Position numbers and translations under genes: made by a program. The notes under the pieces are model-generated. The model saw only the letters and a program-made list of their open reading frames with translations. It had not been told where the DNA came from and searched no databases. 64,000 nucleotides of DNA, taken from assembly GCA_015061945.1 (NCBI GenBank), contig SUVP01000002.1:1-64000 (forward strand), given 5' to 3'. Position 1 is the first letter of the stretch, and every line of letters begins with the position of its first letter. Source of the DNA: Opitutales bacterium. GTDB lineage: Bacteria; Verrucomicrobiota; Verrucomicrobiia; Opitutales; Intestinicryptomonadaceae. Positions 43,479-53,531 of this stretch are shown here, piece after piece.

Positions 43479-43513
43479 AAAACGCAATACTCCTAAAGAA
43501 TATTGCGTTTAAT
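43479..43513. terminator. Bidirectional terminator between yraN and gltX
   Basis: AAACGCAATA (43480-43489) and TATTGCGTTT (43501-43510) with an 11-nt loop and T runs on both sides, between convergent genes. Confidence 0.9.
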
Positions 43514-43527
43514 TTTTTCGCAAAAAA

Positions 43528-44838
43528 TTATGCGTTTATAAAAGCTGTAATTCTTGCAATAACCTTGTCTTTGCCGAAAACTTCGAGCATCGGGAAAAGG
43601 TCAGGTCCGCCAGCTTGCCCCGACACTGCATAGCGAATAATCTGGAAATACTCGTTTGCTTTCTTTTCGTTCTTTTGTGCAGTTTGGCAAACGCATTCAT
43701 AGATTGAATCGTGGTCGAATGCTTCCAATGTTTTGAAAGCTTCGAGTGCTTCAGCAAGGCGTGCCATTGGATCGCCCTTTTTGAAAACTTTTTCTTTTGA
43801 TGCTTCGTCAAACGTATAATCATCGGAAAAGAAGTATTCAACCATTGATGGTAAACCTTCCATATTTGATGCTTTGGGTTGGCAAAGTGCAAAAACTTTC
43901 TTGATATATTCTTCGTCAGAACCCATATCAACTTTGCTATTTACTTGCATTGCCTGACGTGCGAGCGTTTCAAATTTGTCGATTGGCAAAGCACGGATAT
44001 GTTCTGTATTAAAGTGTGCCATTTTGCGTTCGTCGAAACGTGCGTTGCTCTTTACGATTCCACCAAAATCGAACAAAGAAATGATTTCATCAATCGACAT
44101 AATTTCTTTGCCGTTTTTTGGATTCCAACCGAGCATACACAAGTAATTGCGTACTGCTTCAGGCATAAAGTTTTTCTGTTGATATTCTTCAATCAACGCA
44201 CCTCTATCACGTTTACTCATCTTGCCCTGACCTTCACTTTTCAAGATAAGCGGGATATGTGCAAACTGTGGCATAGGTGCATCGAAAGCTTTGAAGAGTT
44301 CGATATGTTTATTTGTGTTAGTGAGGTGGTCTTGCCCACGAATGACGTTAGTAATCGACATACAGATGTCGTCGACAACATTTACGAAGTGGAATACTGG
44401 TGTGCCGTTCGAGCGGAAAATCGGGAAGTCTTTTTCTTCCATGCGTGCTACGTCTCCGTAAACAGCGTCGTGCAAGACTTGTGTTTCGCCCGACACCTTG
44501 AAGAACACTGCACCGTCTTTATCGTATGCTCGACCTTTTTTACGCAAGATTTCCAAATACTCGTTGTAAATATCTTTGCGTTGACTTTGGAAGTATGGAC
44601 CATAATCGCCACCGACATCTGGACCTTCGTCCCAATCGAGACCGAGCCATTTCATCCCGTCTTTGAGGATGTTCAAGTACTCAACGCGATTGCGTTCGTC
44701 GTCTGTGTCTTCGATACGCAGAACAAAAGTTCCGCCAGTATGTTTTGCGTACAACCAATTAAAGAGGGCTGTACGAGCACTGCCGATGTGAAAGAATCCC
44801 GTAGGACTCGGTGCAAATCTAACTCTAACTTTACTCAT
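43528..44838 (-). CDS. gltX: Glutamyl-tRNA synthetase
   Basis: A 436-aa class I aminoacyl-tRNA synthetase: F-A-P-S-P-T-G-F-F-H-I-G near the start (HIGH-type), R-I-E-D-T-D, V-I-R-G-Q-D-H-L and the K-M-S-K-R loop at G-K-M-S-K-R-D-R. It is a little shorter than many bacterial GltX (465-500 aa); the reduction is in the C-terminal anticodon-binding part. It charges tRNA-Glu and possibly tRNA-Gln. It stands alone. Confidence 0.95.
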   Translation of the reverse strand: MSKVRVRFAPSPTGFFHIGSARTALFNWLYAKHTGGTFVLRIEDTDDERNRVEYLNILKDGMKWLGLDWDEGPDVGGDYGPYFQSQRKDIYNEYLEILRKKGRAYDKDGAVFFKVSGETQVLHDAVYGDVARMEEKDFPIFRSNGTPVFHFVNVVDDICMSITNVIRGQDHLTNTNKHIELFKAFDAPMPQFAHIPLILKSEGQGKMSKRDRGALIEEYQQKNFMPEAVRNYLCMLGWNPKNGKEIMSIDEIISLFDFGGIVKSNARFDERKMAHFNTEHIRALPIDKFETLARQAMQVNSKVDMGSDEEYIKKVFALCQPKASNMEGLPSMVEYFFSDDYTFDEASKEKVFKKGDPMARLAEALEAFKTLEAFDHDSIYECVCQTAQKNEKKANEYFQIIRYAVSGQAGGPDLFPMLEVFGKDKVIARITAFINA

Positions 44839-44907
44839 TTCTTTTTCTAATTTTTAAATTTTGTATATTATTACAACACTTGATAAATTTGAAGTCCACA
44901 GAAAAAA

Positions 44908-45432
44908 TCAACTTTTAGAATTTTTCCAAAACTTATAAATACGCAAAAATGACGGAGTGAAGTCTTGCTGATTTTCTCGAATCATTTTTTCAAAGTCGGC
45001 AACGCTGACCCAATCGAGCGATGCGACTTCGTCTGCGGGTGGCGAAAATTTTTCATCGCCCGAACATTGCATTTCATAGACAAAAGTAAACTCATTTTCT
45101 GTCTCTGAACAAGGTGTGACTTTGCCGATTTTTTTGAGGTCAGACAGAGTTATAGAAAGCCCTGTTTCCTCGAACATTTCACGGATTACAGCAGTATCAT
45201 AATCTTCTCCACTATCGACATGCCCAGAACAAGAAGTTGTATATGCGAGCGGATATTTATCTTTTGTTGCGGAACGTTTTTGCAACAAAATCATATCGGT
45301 GCCTTCGCAATTTTTGAACATCAGAACGTGCGATGCTCTGTGCATAAGTTTGTTCGCATGAACATACGAACGTGGAGCAGAACCTACAACACAATCTTGT
45401 GCATCGACAATATCAAATATGTCTTCGCTCAT
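44908..45432 (-). CDS. NUDIX hydrolase, YfcD/Idi-like
   Basis: A 174-aa protein with the complete Nudix box from G70 to L92 (G-H-V-D-S-G-E...R-E-M-F-E-E-T-G-L). The D-x-x-D-x-x start, the H-R-A-S-H-V region and the S-x-S-G-H-V before the box are typical of YfcD-like and isopentenyl-diphosphate-isomerase-like members, so it may act on a phosphorylated small molecule. Its ATG overlaps the stop of the DUF362 gene (TAATG). Confidence 0.88.
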   Translation of the reverse strand: MSEDIFDIVDAQDCVVGSAPRSYVHANKLMHRASHVLMFKNCEGTDMILLQKRSATKDKYPLAYTTSCSGHVDSGEDYDTAVIREMFEETGLSITLSDLKKIGKVTPCSETENEFTFVYEMQCSGDEKFSPPADEVASLDWVSVADFEKMIRENQQDFTPSFLRIYKFWKNSKS

Positions 45433-46496
45433 TAGCGTTTCTTTGACGAGTATGGGACGTCAATACGTTTGATTTTTCTGAAATCGTAATCGCCAATTTT
45501 CAATTCTCGACAATAATTCAAGATTGGTGGCATTGGGTCTATCGGTGCAAAGCCGAATGTACGGCGATGGCGATTGATTGCTTGCCAAGCCAAGTAGTCT
45601 ATCGCAACAGGGTTTGCACTCATCAAAATGATATTTTCAGAGAACGAACAACGTGCATTGAATATTGCTCCACCTACATATTGTCCACGTTCAAACGAGA
45701 GAATTGTAAGCAAGTTTGACGAACGCAATTCTGGTATTGCACAAACTTCAGCCGATGCCATCGATGCATTCGCCGGTTGTTTCAAGAAGCGTTCGTTGTT
45801 CGACATATTCCAGATACTCGCATTGCCGAGTGCTGCACAAACACCCAAGCCGTCCATATCGGTAATCACTGGTAAGTTAATCCAAAAATCGACCGTCAAG
45901 AAAAGCGGAACAGGCAAATAACTTTTGCGAAATTCTGGATTATATAAATCCGACGAAGCTGTTATACCTTTTAGTGCCTTTGGCATAAGTGCGTTGTCAT
46001 AATACCACTGACTATTAAAATATTTTCCACTATCAATATCTACTACAGGCGAACCTTTGTAATTATCGGGCGTGCCTTTTTGAATTTGCGAGACTCTTGG
46101 CAAGAATCCACAATCACGCATTTTGCGACGGCTCATATCCACAAGCGAAATATTTTCGCGTTTATAACCACGCTTTTCGAGCTGAGCTATAACTGCATCT
46201 ACAAGCCCTTTAGGCGTACACATCCCTGCTCCTGAATTCGTATATATCTTCAACCCGACTTTTGCTTTTTGTGCTGGTGCAATCTTTGTGCCAGTTTGCT
46301 TTTCGTATGACGCAAAAAGCAACGCAACTGCACGATTATAATTGGAATCATTAAAAGATGGAACTCTGCACTCAAACAGAATGTCGTTTATGTTTGAGTT
46401 TGCTGTTTGAGCAAAAAGTTGGTGCATTTGCAACATCGACGTTAACAAAGCAAAGAAAATAACTGTTTTGAGAATATTTTTTATATATTTTTTCAT
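45432..46496 (-). CDS. Secreted DUF362-domain protein
   Basis: A 354-aa protein with an N-terminal signal peptide (cut after L-F-A-Q) and a DUF362 domain: V-G-L-K-I-Y-T-N-S-G-A-G near residue 83, then V-D-A-V-I and D-M-S-R-R, and an L-x-x-L-P-V-I-T-D-M-D-G block. Many DUF362 proteins carry iron-sulfur clusters, but the ferredoxin cysteines are absent here. Function unknown. It is co-transcribed with the NUDIX gene and divergent from the TPR lipoprotein. Confidence 0.8.
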   Translation of the reverse strand: MKKYIKNILKTVIFFALLTSMLQMHQLFAQTANSNINDILFECRVPSFNDSNYNRAVALLFASYEKQTGTKIAPAQKAKVGLKIYTNSGAGMCTPKGLVDAVIAQLEKRGYKRENISLVDMSRRKMRDCGFLPRVSQIQKGTPDNYKGSPVVDIDSGKYFNSQWYYDNALMPKALKGITASSDLYNPEFRKSYLPVPLFLTVDFWINLPVITDMDGLGVCAALGNASIWNMSNNERFLKQPANASMASAEVCAIPELRSSNLLTILSFERGQYVGGAIFNARCSFSENIILMSANPVAIDYLAWQAINRHRRTFGFAPIDPMPPILNYCRELKIGDYDFRKIKRIDVPYSSKKR

Positions 46497-46573
46497 AATA
46501 GTGTTGCCAGCAAGAGAAAATATTGGCTGAATGTTATAATATAAGAGAGAAGTTAAAGGGAATTTTTAAATTT

Positions 46574-48202
46574 ATGCAAGCATCGAAGTACATTTTAATT
46601 CGACTATTTTTTTGTTGGGCGATAGGATTGTCGGCAATATTGTCAGGCTGTGGCGAAAAAACACCTGAACAAATCAAAGCTGAAAATCAAAAAATGACAA
46701 ACTTGGCAGTGCGTCGTGCGAGAGTCCTTATGTTTGAGGATAAGACGACCGACGCAATCAAAATGCTTGAAGAAACATATCAGAAATGTGGCTCAAGTGC
46801 CGAACTTTGCGAAGCGTTGGCATACGCATACGCTCAAAATAAACAACCGGCAAGTGCTGGTATGTTTTTTGAAAATGCGTCTGAACAAAAAGGTGGCGAC
46901 GCAGAATTACAAATAAGTGCGGCAAAATCATACGAACAAGCAAAAGCGTATGAATCGGCAGAAAAGGCTTACAAAAAATATTTGAATTCAAAGCCGTCGG
47001 ATATTGTCGCATGGAAGGCATTGTCGCAATGCCAAGAAAAAATCGAAAAATATCAAGACGCATTGAACTCTATGATGAGTGCGTTGAAGGCGGCAGGACG
47101 CAACCCAAACACAAACGAAGCTACAAAAATCGGTCTGCTTTTTGTGAAAACTGGCAATGCAATACAAGCACGCAAATGGCTCGAAGCATCGTTCGATGCA
47201 ACATTGCCGTCAAATGTAGAAACTCGCAAAGAAATTCTCTTAGGATTGATAACAGTTTATTTGGCACAAAAAGAATCGGCACTTCTCGAAGAAGCAGTCG
47301 CTAAACTCGACAAAATTGCACCAAATGAACTCGACTCAAAATATCCTAATCTCCGTGCACAATTAAAAGCTTTTCGAGATAACCTCAACGAAGCTTTAAA
47401 AGCTATCGAACAAAAGAAAAAAGAAGAAGCTCAAGCAAAATTAGAAGCTGAAAAAAAGGCAAAGGCTGAAGCAGAAGCAAAAGCAAAGTTAGAAGCTGAA
47501 GAAAAAGCTAAAGCCCAAGCCGAAGAAAAGGCAAAAGAAGAAGCAAAAAAAGCTCAAGAAGATAAAGGTGTCAAAGAATCGCAGAAGACAGATTCAACCA
47601 CAGTTGATAATACAAATGTCCCTGCCGACAATACGACCGCTCCAGCACAAGATTCTGAACCAGTTGCAGATAATGAAAGCGTAATTAAAGAGTCGGAAAT
47701 AAAAGATGCTACAAATCAGGAAGCACAGGTTTCTGAATACGATATGCTCATTCAAAAATGTTATGATTGCATAGCAAATAACGATGCTGTTGGTGCAGAA
47801 AAAAATGCTCATTTAGCACTCGCAAAAGATTCCACTCAAGAAACAGCATGGCGAGCACTCGCAAAAGCTTACGAAATATCAAATAAAGATAACGATTCTT
47901 TCTTAGCTGCAACCGAAGCATACAAACGCAATCCCGATAGTATCGACGCTACGCTTTTCTATTTGAGAAATGCAAGCAGAGTTCTCAATAACGAAAAATT
48001 TTTAAATCAAGTATATTTGGCACATGAAAAGTTCCCCAACAATCCAGAAATATGGGTCGATTTAGCCAAGACATACAAGCTTGTCGGTAAGAAAACTAAC
48101 GCAATACATTTCTATAAGTTGTTCCTAACGCATACGCCAAAAGAACATCCACTCTACGAAGAAATGCAAAAAGAGTATAAGGAAATTTCTGAAGAGAAAT
48201 AA
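46574..48202 (+). CDS. TPR lipoprotein with an alanine/lysine/glutamate coiled coil
   Basis: A 542-aa protein with a lipoprotein signal (L-S-G-C near residue 27), five or so TPR-like helix pairs, a highly charged A/E/K coiled coil (about residues 275-335), a low-complexity linker with T/D/N/S, and a second TPR set at the end. I use the ATG at 46574; the longer frame from 46523 puts the signal too deep. It is anchored in the envelope and probably a scaffold. It overlaps no gene but is followed directly by dnaG (stop at 48202, ATG at 48203), as in a shared transcript. Confidence 0.8.
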   Translation: MQASKYILIRLFFCWAIGLSAILSGCGEKTPEQIKAENQKMTNLAVRRARVLMFEDKTTDAIKMLEETYQKCGSSAELCEALAYAYAQNKQPASAGMFFENASEQKGGDAELQISAAKSYEQAKAYESAEKAYKKYLNSKPSDIVAWKALSQCQEKIEKYQDALNSMMSALKAAGRNPNTNEATKIGLLFVKTGNAIQARKWLEASFDATLPSNVETRKEILLGLITVYLAQKESALLEEAVAKLDKIAPNELDSKYPNLRAQLKAFRDNLNEALKAIEQKKKEEAQAKLEAEKKAKAEAEAKAKLEAEEKAKAQAEEKAKEEAKKAQEDKGVKESQKTDSTTVDNTNVPADNTTAPAQDSEPVADNESVIKESEIKDATNQEAQVSEYDMLIQKCYDCIANNDAVGAEKNAHLALAKDSTQETAWRALAKAYEISNKDNDSFLAATEAYKRNPDSIDATLFYLRNASRVLNNEKFLNQVYLAHEKFPNNPEIWVDLAKTYKLVGKKTNAIHFYKLFLTHTPKEHPLYEEMQKEYKEISEEK

Positions 48203-50050
48203 ATGGGGCGTATTAAAGCATCGTCTATTGAAGAAGTGAGGTTGCGAGTTAATCTTGTCGACCTTATTTCGCCGTATACTCCGTTGAAAAAACGTGGTTC
48301 TGCATACGTTGGGTTGAGTCCGTTCCAAAACGAAAAAACACCATCTTTTTATGTGTATCCCGACAAGGGATTTTACCATTGCTTTAGCTCGTCGCAAGGT
48401 GGAGATTTATTCAAGTTTATTCAAGTAAAAGAAAACTTATCGTTCCCCGAAGCAGTCGAATTTATAGCGAAAAGATTTTCTATAAACCTTGAATATGAAG
48501 CTGGTCGAGGAGGTACTCCGCCGTCGTATCGCAAACAACTTTTTGACATTCACGAAGACGCTTGCGATTGGTACTCGCAACAATTTTTTGCCGACACACC
48601 TGAAGCGAGCGAAATACGCAAATATTGGGTCGAAGAACGTGGATTTACTCTTGAAGACGCAAAAGAATTACGCATCGGTTTTGCCCCTGTTGATTCAATC
48701 GAATTAAAGCGTATGTTCTATCGAAAAAGATATAGTCCCGAGGCAATTCTCGGTACAGGTATATTTTCTGCACGCGAAGGCGATTTTGATATCAAAAATT
48801 TTTATCCACGCTTTAGAGGTAGAATGATGGTGCCAATCTGCGATATACAAGGCAGAGTGATTGCGTTTACAGCACGCAAAACCCAATATACGCCAGTTGC
48901 ACCATCTGAAGAAGGTAAATATGTCAATTCTCGTGAAACCGATATTTTCAAAAAAAATCAAGTCGTGTTTAATATCGATAAGGCGAGAAATGCGATAAAA
49001 GAAAAAAATAATTGTATTGTCGTTGAAGGTCAGCTCGACGCAATCAGAATGTATTGTAGCGGATTTAAAAACACAGTCGCAACTCAAGGTACGGCTGCTG
49101 GCGTTGAACACTTCTCTCTCATAAAGCGATATGCAAGCAAAGTTACCCTGCTCTTTGACGGAGACTCGGCAGGTCAACACGCGGCATTACGTGTTCTGCC
49201 AATTTGTTTTCAAGCTGAACTCGAACCATTCGTAGTGGTAATCCCCAACAATGACGACCCCGACTCGTTTATAAAAAAATATGGAATCGACGCAATGCAC
49301 GAGCTTGTCGAAAACAAGAAAAAGTCGGGGATAAGCTTCGCTTCGCACGCAATCCTCGCTGATAAGCCGAATCCGTCGCCATTAGATAAACGAGACGCTT
49401 GCATAGAATTGTTCCAAATGCTCTCTACATGTACTTCGCGAGTCTTGGTTGACGACTACCTCCAAGAAATCTCGACAGCACTTATGATAGACTTGACGTC
49501 GTTGCTCGAAGATTTCAAAAATTGGGAACGTAGCCAACGCAAAAAAATTTCACCTCAAGAATCAAAAAGTGATAATGTTGAAAAACAATCGCAAGGAATG
49601 TTGACAAATTCACTTTATGACGCTTTACTTGTTTGTTTAAATTACAAGAAAATTGCCGATTGTCTATCGAAGGTATTAAACGACCAATGGATAATTGGCA
49701 ATTCTGTCGAGGCAAGAGTGCTTAAGAGATTGATGGTTCTCTATCGTGAGGGAATCGGCTTTGAGCTCTCTGAAATCAGGGAATATTTTGAAAGAGATGA
49801 TGAAAAAAATCTAATCTACAAAATATCAACTGCAGACAAATCTTCAATCGATAACCCCATAAAATACGCCAATGAATGTATAAAAAAAATTTATAGAAAT
49901 TTTTATGCAGAACAAATAGATATATTAAATAGGAAGTTAATCGAAGCTCAGTCGAATTCTTCAGATGAGAAATTTTCAATTTTAAAAAGAATATCGCAAT
50001 TAAGAAGAGAATCGAGAAACCCACCTGCGAAAATAGAAGAAGATTTGTAA
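48203..50050 (+). CDS. dnaG: DNA primase DnaG with degenerate zinc site
   Basis: A 615-aa primase: N-terminal domain (about 1-100), Toprim core with V-V-E-G-Q-L-D near residue 276 and F-D-G-D-S-A-G near 322, and a C-terminal DnaB-binding helical part. The zinc finger region reads G-L-S-P-F-Q...Y-H-C-F-S-S-S: of the four usual ligands (C, H, C, C) only Cys60 is left; positions 39, 42 and 63 are S, Q and S. Such zinc-poor DnaG may be a lineage trait in this phylum (from memory). Followed by rpoD in the usual dnaG-rpoD order. Confidence 0.93.
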   Translation: MGRIKASSIEEVRLRVNLVDLISPYTPLKKRGSAYVGLSPFQNEKTPSFYVYPDKGFYHCFSSSQGGDLFKFIQVKENLSFPEAVEFIAKRFSINLEYEAGRGGTPPSYRKQLFDIHEDACDWYSQQFFADTPEASEIRKYWVEERGFTLEDAKELRIGFAPVDSIELKRMFYRKRYSPEAILGTGIFSAREGDFDIKNFYPRFRGRMMVPICDIQGRVIAFTARKTQYTPVAPSEEGKYVNSRETDIFKKNQVVFNIDKARNAIKEKNNCIVVEGQLDAIRMYCSGFKNTVATQGTAAGVEHFSLIKRYASKVTLLFDGDSAGQHAALRVLPICFQAELEPFVVVIPNNDDPDSFIKKYGIDAMHELVENKKKSGISFASHAILADKPNPSPLDKRDACIELFQMLSTCTSRVLVDDYLQEISTALMIDLTSLLEDFKNWERSQRKKISPQESKSDNVEKQSQGMLTNSLYDALLVCLNYKKIADCLSKVLNDQWIIGNSVEARVLKRLMVLYREGIGFELSEIREYFERDDEKNLIYKISTADKSSIDNPIKYANECIKKIYRNFYAEQIDILNRKLIEAQSNSSDEKFSILKRISQLRRESRNPPAKIEEDL

Positions 50051-50080
50051 GCAATCCCACTACTTTAAAAAAATCACAAT

Positions 50081-52183
50081 ATGGCAACAAAGAAAACAAC
50101 AACAAAAACAACAACAAAAAAAGTAGTAGCAAAAAAAGCTGTTGCAAAGGTCGCAAAAGCCCCTGCAAAAACGGAAAAAACTCCTACAAAAACGGCAAAA
50201 GCTCCTGCAAAAAAAGCTCCTGTTAAGGCGACAAAAACACCTGTGAAAAAATCATCGGTTGTCGCAAAGAAACCAGAAGTAAAAAAGGCTCAGCCAAAAT
50301 CTGCTCCTAAAAAAGTGGAAACAAAAAAAGTACAACCAAAGCCTGTCGCAAAAAAGGTAGAGGCTAAAAAAGTACAGCCTAAAAAAGCTCAACCTGTCGC
50401 AAAGAAACCAGAACCAAAAAAGGTTGAAGTAAAAAAGTCTGTTGCAAAACAAGTCGAGGTTGCGGAACCTGTACAAGTAAAGAAACCCAAAAATCTTGTT
50501 GCTGAACATAAGAAAAGACTCAACGACAAAATCCGTCAGCTCATCCACCTTTCAAAAGAAAAAGGTTATCTGACAAACCACGATATCAATAAATATCTCA
50601 CAGAAACGTTGAGCGATCCAGGAGAATTTGATAACGTTATCAATATTCTCGAAAATCTCGATGTTGAAATTCTCGATAACGAAGAGGATATTGAAAACTT
50701 TAGAATCCGCAAAGAAGAGTCCGAAGAACGCCAGACTCACGCAATGCAAGCGGATACTCTCGACGACCCTGTCCGAATGTATCTCAAGCAAATGGGGCAA
50801 GTGCCGTTGCTCACACGCGAAGAAGAAGTTTCTATCTCGAAGCGTATTGAAGTTGCCGAAAATAAAGCCGTAAAATTGCTTTTCTCGATATCGCTTACAA
50901 ACAAATTCCAAATCGATATTGCGAAAAAACTTTCTGCAAAAGAAGAACGTTTCGACAAAATTGTTCTCGATAAAAAAGTAGAAGTTCGTGAAACATATTT
51001 TGCAGAATTGCCAGAGTATATTAAAAAGGCAGAAGACATCCAAGCAAAACTCGATAAAACTTGGGAAAGTGCAGAATCAGCAACAAACCCAAGCTTGAAA
51101 AAACGTCATATTACACTTTTCAAGAACCTTGAATCGAAGCTGAAAGATATCTACATTAAAGGTTTCAAATTTAAGCTTAAAGTGTTTGAAGAATTCCTCG
51201 ATTCTCTCGCACCTGTACTCCGTGAAATCGAAGATAGCTTGTACAAATTGCGTGCTATCGAAAAAATCGGAAAGAAAACAAAAATTGGCGATAGCAACCA
51301 AATCAACGCTCGCTTGAATGAAATTCGCAACATCTATTACCTCGAGCCAGCAGAACTTGTGGAAACTGTAAAATCGGTACGCCAAGCAATGCGAGAAGCT
51401 CACAAGGCAAAGACAGAAATGGTGCGTGCTAATTTGCGTCTTGTTATTTCAATCGCAAAAAAATATACAAACCGTGGTTTGAACTTCCTCGACCTCATTC
51501 AAGAAGGCAATATGGGCTTGATGAAAGCTGTCGAAAAATTTGAGTACAAACGTGGATACAAATTCTCGACATACGCAACTTGGTGGATTCGCCAAGCAAT
51601 CACACGTTCAATCGCTGACCAAGCAAGAACAATCCGTATTCCAGTTCATATGATTGAAACGCTCAACAAGGTGATGCAAATCCAAAAGCAACTCTTGCAA
51701 GAACTCGGGCATGAACCGACACCTGAAGAAGTCGCAAACGAAATGCAATTCCCAGTCGAGCGTGTACAGTCGATTATGAAAATGGCACAACAACCAATTT
51801 CATTGCAAAGCCCTGTTGGCGATTCGGACGATACAAATTTTGGCGATTTTATCGAAGACAAAGGTGCGGAAAACCCATACGATATGACAGCATACTCGCT
51901 CTTACGCGAAAAACTTATGGACGTTCTCGATTCTTTGACACCACGCGAACGCAAAGTTTTGACTCTCCGTTTCGGTCTCGTTGATGGATATTCACGCACA
52001 CTTGAAGAAGTCGGCAAGCAATTCAATGTTACTCGTGAACGTATCCGCCAAATCGAAGCAAAAGCATTGCGTAAGATGCGTCACCCAACACGTATTCGTC
52101 AGTTGCACGGATTCTTTGAAGCCGAAGGAACATCAAATGGTCCTGGCTTTGACCACTTCAAAAAAACAAAGGATGCTGAATAA
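50081..52183 (+). CDS. rpoD: Primary sigma factor RpoD with a lysine/alanine-rich tail
   Basis: A 700-aa sigma-70. The first 125 or so residues are a low-complexity K/A/P/T/V tail like histone H1; then region 1.1-like sequence; region 1.2/2 with [19 protein letters not shown] and Y-A-T-W-W-I-R-Q-A; region 3; region 4 with the -35 helix (T-R-E-R-I-R-Q-I-E). A long charged non-conserved domain lies between 1.2 and 2.1. It directs transcription of housekeeping genes. The tail may bind DNA or RNA; it is known in some relatives of this phylum (from memory). It follows dnaG by 30 bp. Confidence 0.95.
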   Translation: MATKKTTTKTTTKKVVAKKAVAKVAKAPAKTEKTPTKTAKAPAKKAPVKATKTPVKKSSVVAKKPEVKKAQPKSAPKKVETKKVQPKPVAKKVEAKKVQPKKAQPVAKKPEPKKVEVKKSVAKQVEVAEPVQVKKPKNLVAEHKKRLNDKIRQLIHLSKEKGYLTNHDINKYLTETLSDPGEFDNVINILENLDVEILDNEEDIENFRIRKEESEERQTHAMQADTLDDPVRMYLKQMGQVPLLTREEEVSISKRIEVAENKAVKLLFSISLTNKFQIDIAKKLSAKEERFDKIVLDKKVEVRETYFAELPEYIKKAEDIQAKLDKTWESAESATNPSLKKRHITLFKNLESKLKDIYIKGFKFKLKVFEEFLDSLAPVLREIEDSLYKLRAIEKIGKKTKIGDSNQINARLNEIRNIYYLEPAELVETVKSVRQAMREAHKAKTEMVRANLRLVISIAKKYTNRGLNFLDLIQEGNMGLMKAVEKFEYKRGYKFSTYATWWIRQAITRSIADQARTIRIPVHMIETLNKVMQIQKQLLQELGHEPTPEEVANEMQFPVERVQSIMKMAQQPISLQSPVGDSDDTNFGDFIEDKGAENPYDMTAYSLLREKLMDVLDSLTPRERKVLTLRFGLVDGYSRTLEEVGKQFNVTRERIRQIEAKALRKMRHPTRIRQLHGFFEAEGTSNGPGFDHFKKTKDAE

Positions 52184-52619
52184 TTTTACAGATGCAAAAA
52201 AAGTATCGCACAAATTTTGGGCGATACTTTTTTGTGTTGGGGCTATCGCCCTATTTGCATCCGACTTGTACGCACAATCGGCACGTCGTGGATTAGGTCG
52301 ACGTGTCGCGACATCGCCTGTAATGCGTCAGTATCTCGAAAATTTACCACAGCAAGATATTGATTTATATGTCGGTAAAATTGTCCGTAAGGATGGCGAT
52401 TTTGTCATCGTTTCGATTATGTCGCCAAGCGTAGTTAAAGGAAGAATCCCAATGTATTATGCGTGCGATTCGCAAATGACACCTACTGCAATTTTGGAAA
52501 ACATAAATGTAGCACATCGTTCTTGTGCGACCTTTAAAACAAAGAGTGGAACAGCACTCGTCGGCGATATCGTTATGGTAAAATATTTTGCCCCCGAAAA
52601 CAAAGAAGCTAACAAATAA
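52173..52619 (+). CDS. Secreted/periplasmic 148-aa protein
   Basis: A 148-aa protein with an N-terminal hydrophobic segment (signal peptide, cut near L-Y-A-Q) and a basic start of the mature part (R-R-G-L-G-R-R). The rest is strand-rich. I use the ATG at 52173, which overlaps the last codons of rpoD; the longer frame upstream lies inside rpoD. Unknown family; it is probably translated from the rpoD transcript. Confidence 0.7.
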   Translation: MLNNFTDAKKVSHKFWAILFCVGAIALFASDLYAQSARRGLGRRVATSPVMRQYLENLPQQDIDLYVGKIVRKDGDFVIVSIMSPSVVKGRIPMYYACDSQMTPTAILENINVAHRSCATFKTKSGTALVGDIVMVKYFAPENKEANK

Positions 52620-52652
52620 AAAATAGCCAATAACTCTTGCGTGTATAGATAA

Positions 52653-52690
52653 AAAAAATAGACCATTTAACAAATGGTCTATTTTTTTTA
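52653..52690. terminator. Bidirectional terminator after the rpoD unit
   Basis: AATAGACCATTT and AAATGGTCTATT (12-bp stem) with a 3-nt loop and A/T runs on both sides, between convergent genes at 52619 and 52702. Confidence 0.9.
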
Positions 52691-52701
52691 ATTAAATATT
52701 A

Positions 52702-53403
52702 TTATCTTTTACGGTATACTGCAAACCCGAGAGCGATCGCACCAAATATGAGTGCGTATGTGCTTGGTTCTGGAACAGCAACTTTGCTACCTGTTACAAT
52801 AGCTGAAGTATTTCCATCTGCAGTAGTATAGGAAGCACCTCCTATATGATTGCCATTAAATGGGACAAGTTCTTGATCAACTGTAATAACAAATGTTATA
52901 TAATTTTCATCTGAAATATTCCAGTTGAGGTTTTCAAAAAGAACTCCAGCTTCAATGTCAGAGATAGAAAGATTTTCTTTCTTGCTTATAAGTGAAAGGC
53001 TTGTTCCATTGTAATCTACATCAGCATCGCCTGTACCACCGGAATAAATAGCAATATCGAAAGCACCTAAATCTGAGGCTACCAATTCTGTGCTACCATT
53101 TGGATATGAATACGGTGAATTAAATTCGATACTTTCGATAATATCCATATCTAAACTTGATATATCGACTTCTCGAACGTTAACATCTGTATAAGAATTG
53201 TACAAATAGTGATAATTACCAAGCATTATGCCTTGTACATTTCCCCATTCACCATGATATTCGGCGTCCGCACCAAGTTTGTGTGGAGTATAAGTAGCGT
53301 CGTTACCTACGTATTCTAAGAACGAGAGTGTTTCGGTTGCCCCAAATGTAGTCAGGGAAACCATAAAACAGATGACTGATAATAATATTTTTTTAATTTT
53401 CAT
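52702..53403 (-). CDS. PEP-CTERM-sorted surface protein
   Basis: A 233-aa secreted protein: signal peptide (cut after T-T-F-G-A), a strand-rich body with many D, N, S, T and Y, and at the end V-P-E-P-S-T-Y-A-L followed by a hydrophobic segment and R-K-R. This is a canonical PEP-CTERM signal cut by an exosortase (EpsH/XrtA family), which is not in this window. The body is a lectin- or jelly-roll-like beta domain at most. It is single and has its own transcript. Such proteins are a hallmark of Verrucomicrobiota and Planctomycetota. Confidence 0.9.
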   Translation of the reverse strand: MKIKKILLSVICFMVSLTTFGATETLSFLEYVGNDATYTPHKLGADAEYHGEWGNVQGIMLGNYHYLYNSYTDVNVREVDISSLDMDIIESIEFNSPYSYPNGSTELVASDLGAFDIAIYSGGTGDADVDYNGTSLSLISKKENLSISDIEAGVLFENLNWNISDENYITFVITVDQELVPFNGNHIGGASYTTADGNTSAIVTGSKVAVPEPSTYALIFGAIALGFAVYRKR

Positions 53404-53531
53404 ATTTAACCTTTATTTAGTTAACTGCTTATATGTATAATAAAACGCAAAGATATGTCAAGTTAAATATTGAAAATTTTTAATGTGATTACAGTTATAT
53501 TAAACCACAAAAAATTGATAGTATATTCGCA

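Noticed and set aside
43879-44850. Long antisense open frame of 323 aa opposite gltX
   Set aside because: It lies wholly inside the well-supported gltX gene on the other strand, has an unnatural F/C/H-rich composition and no ribosome site.
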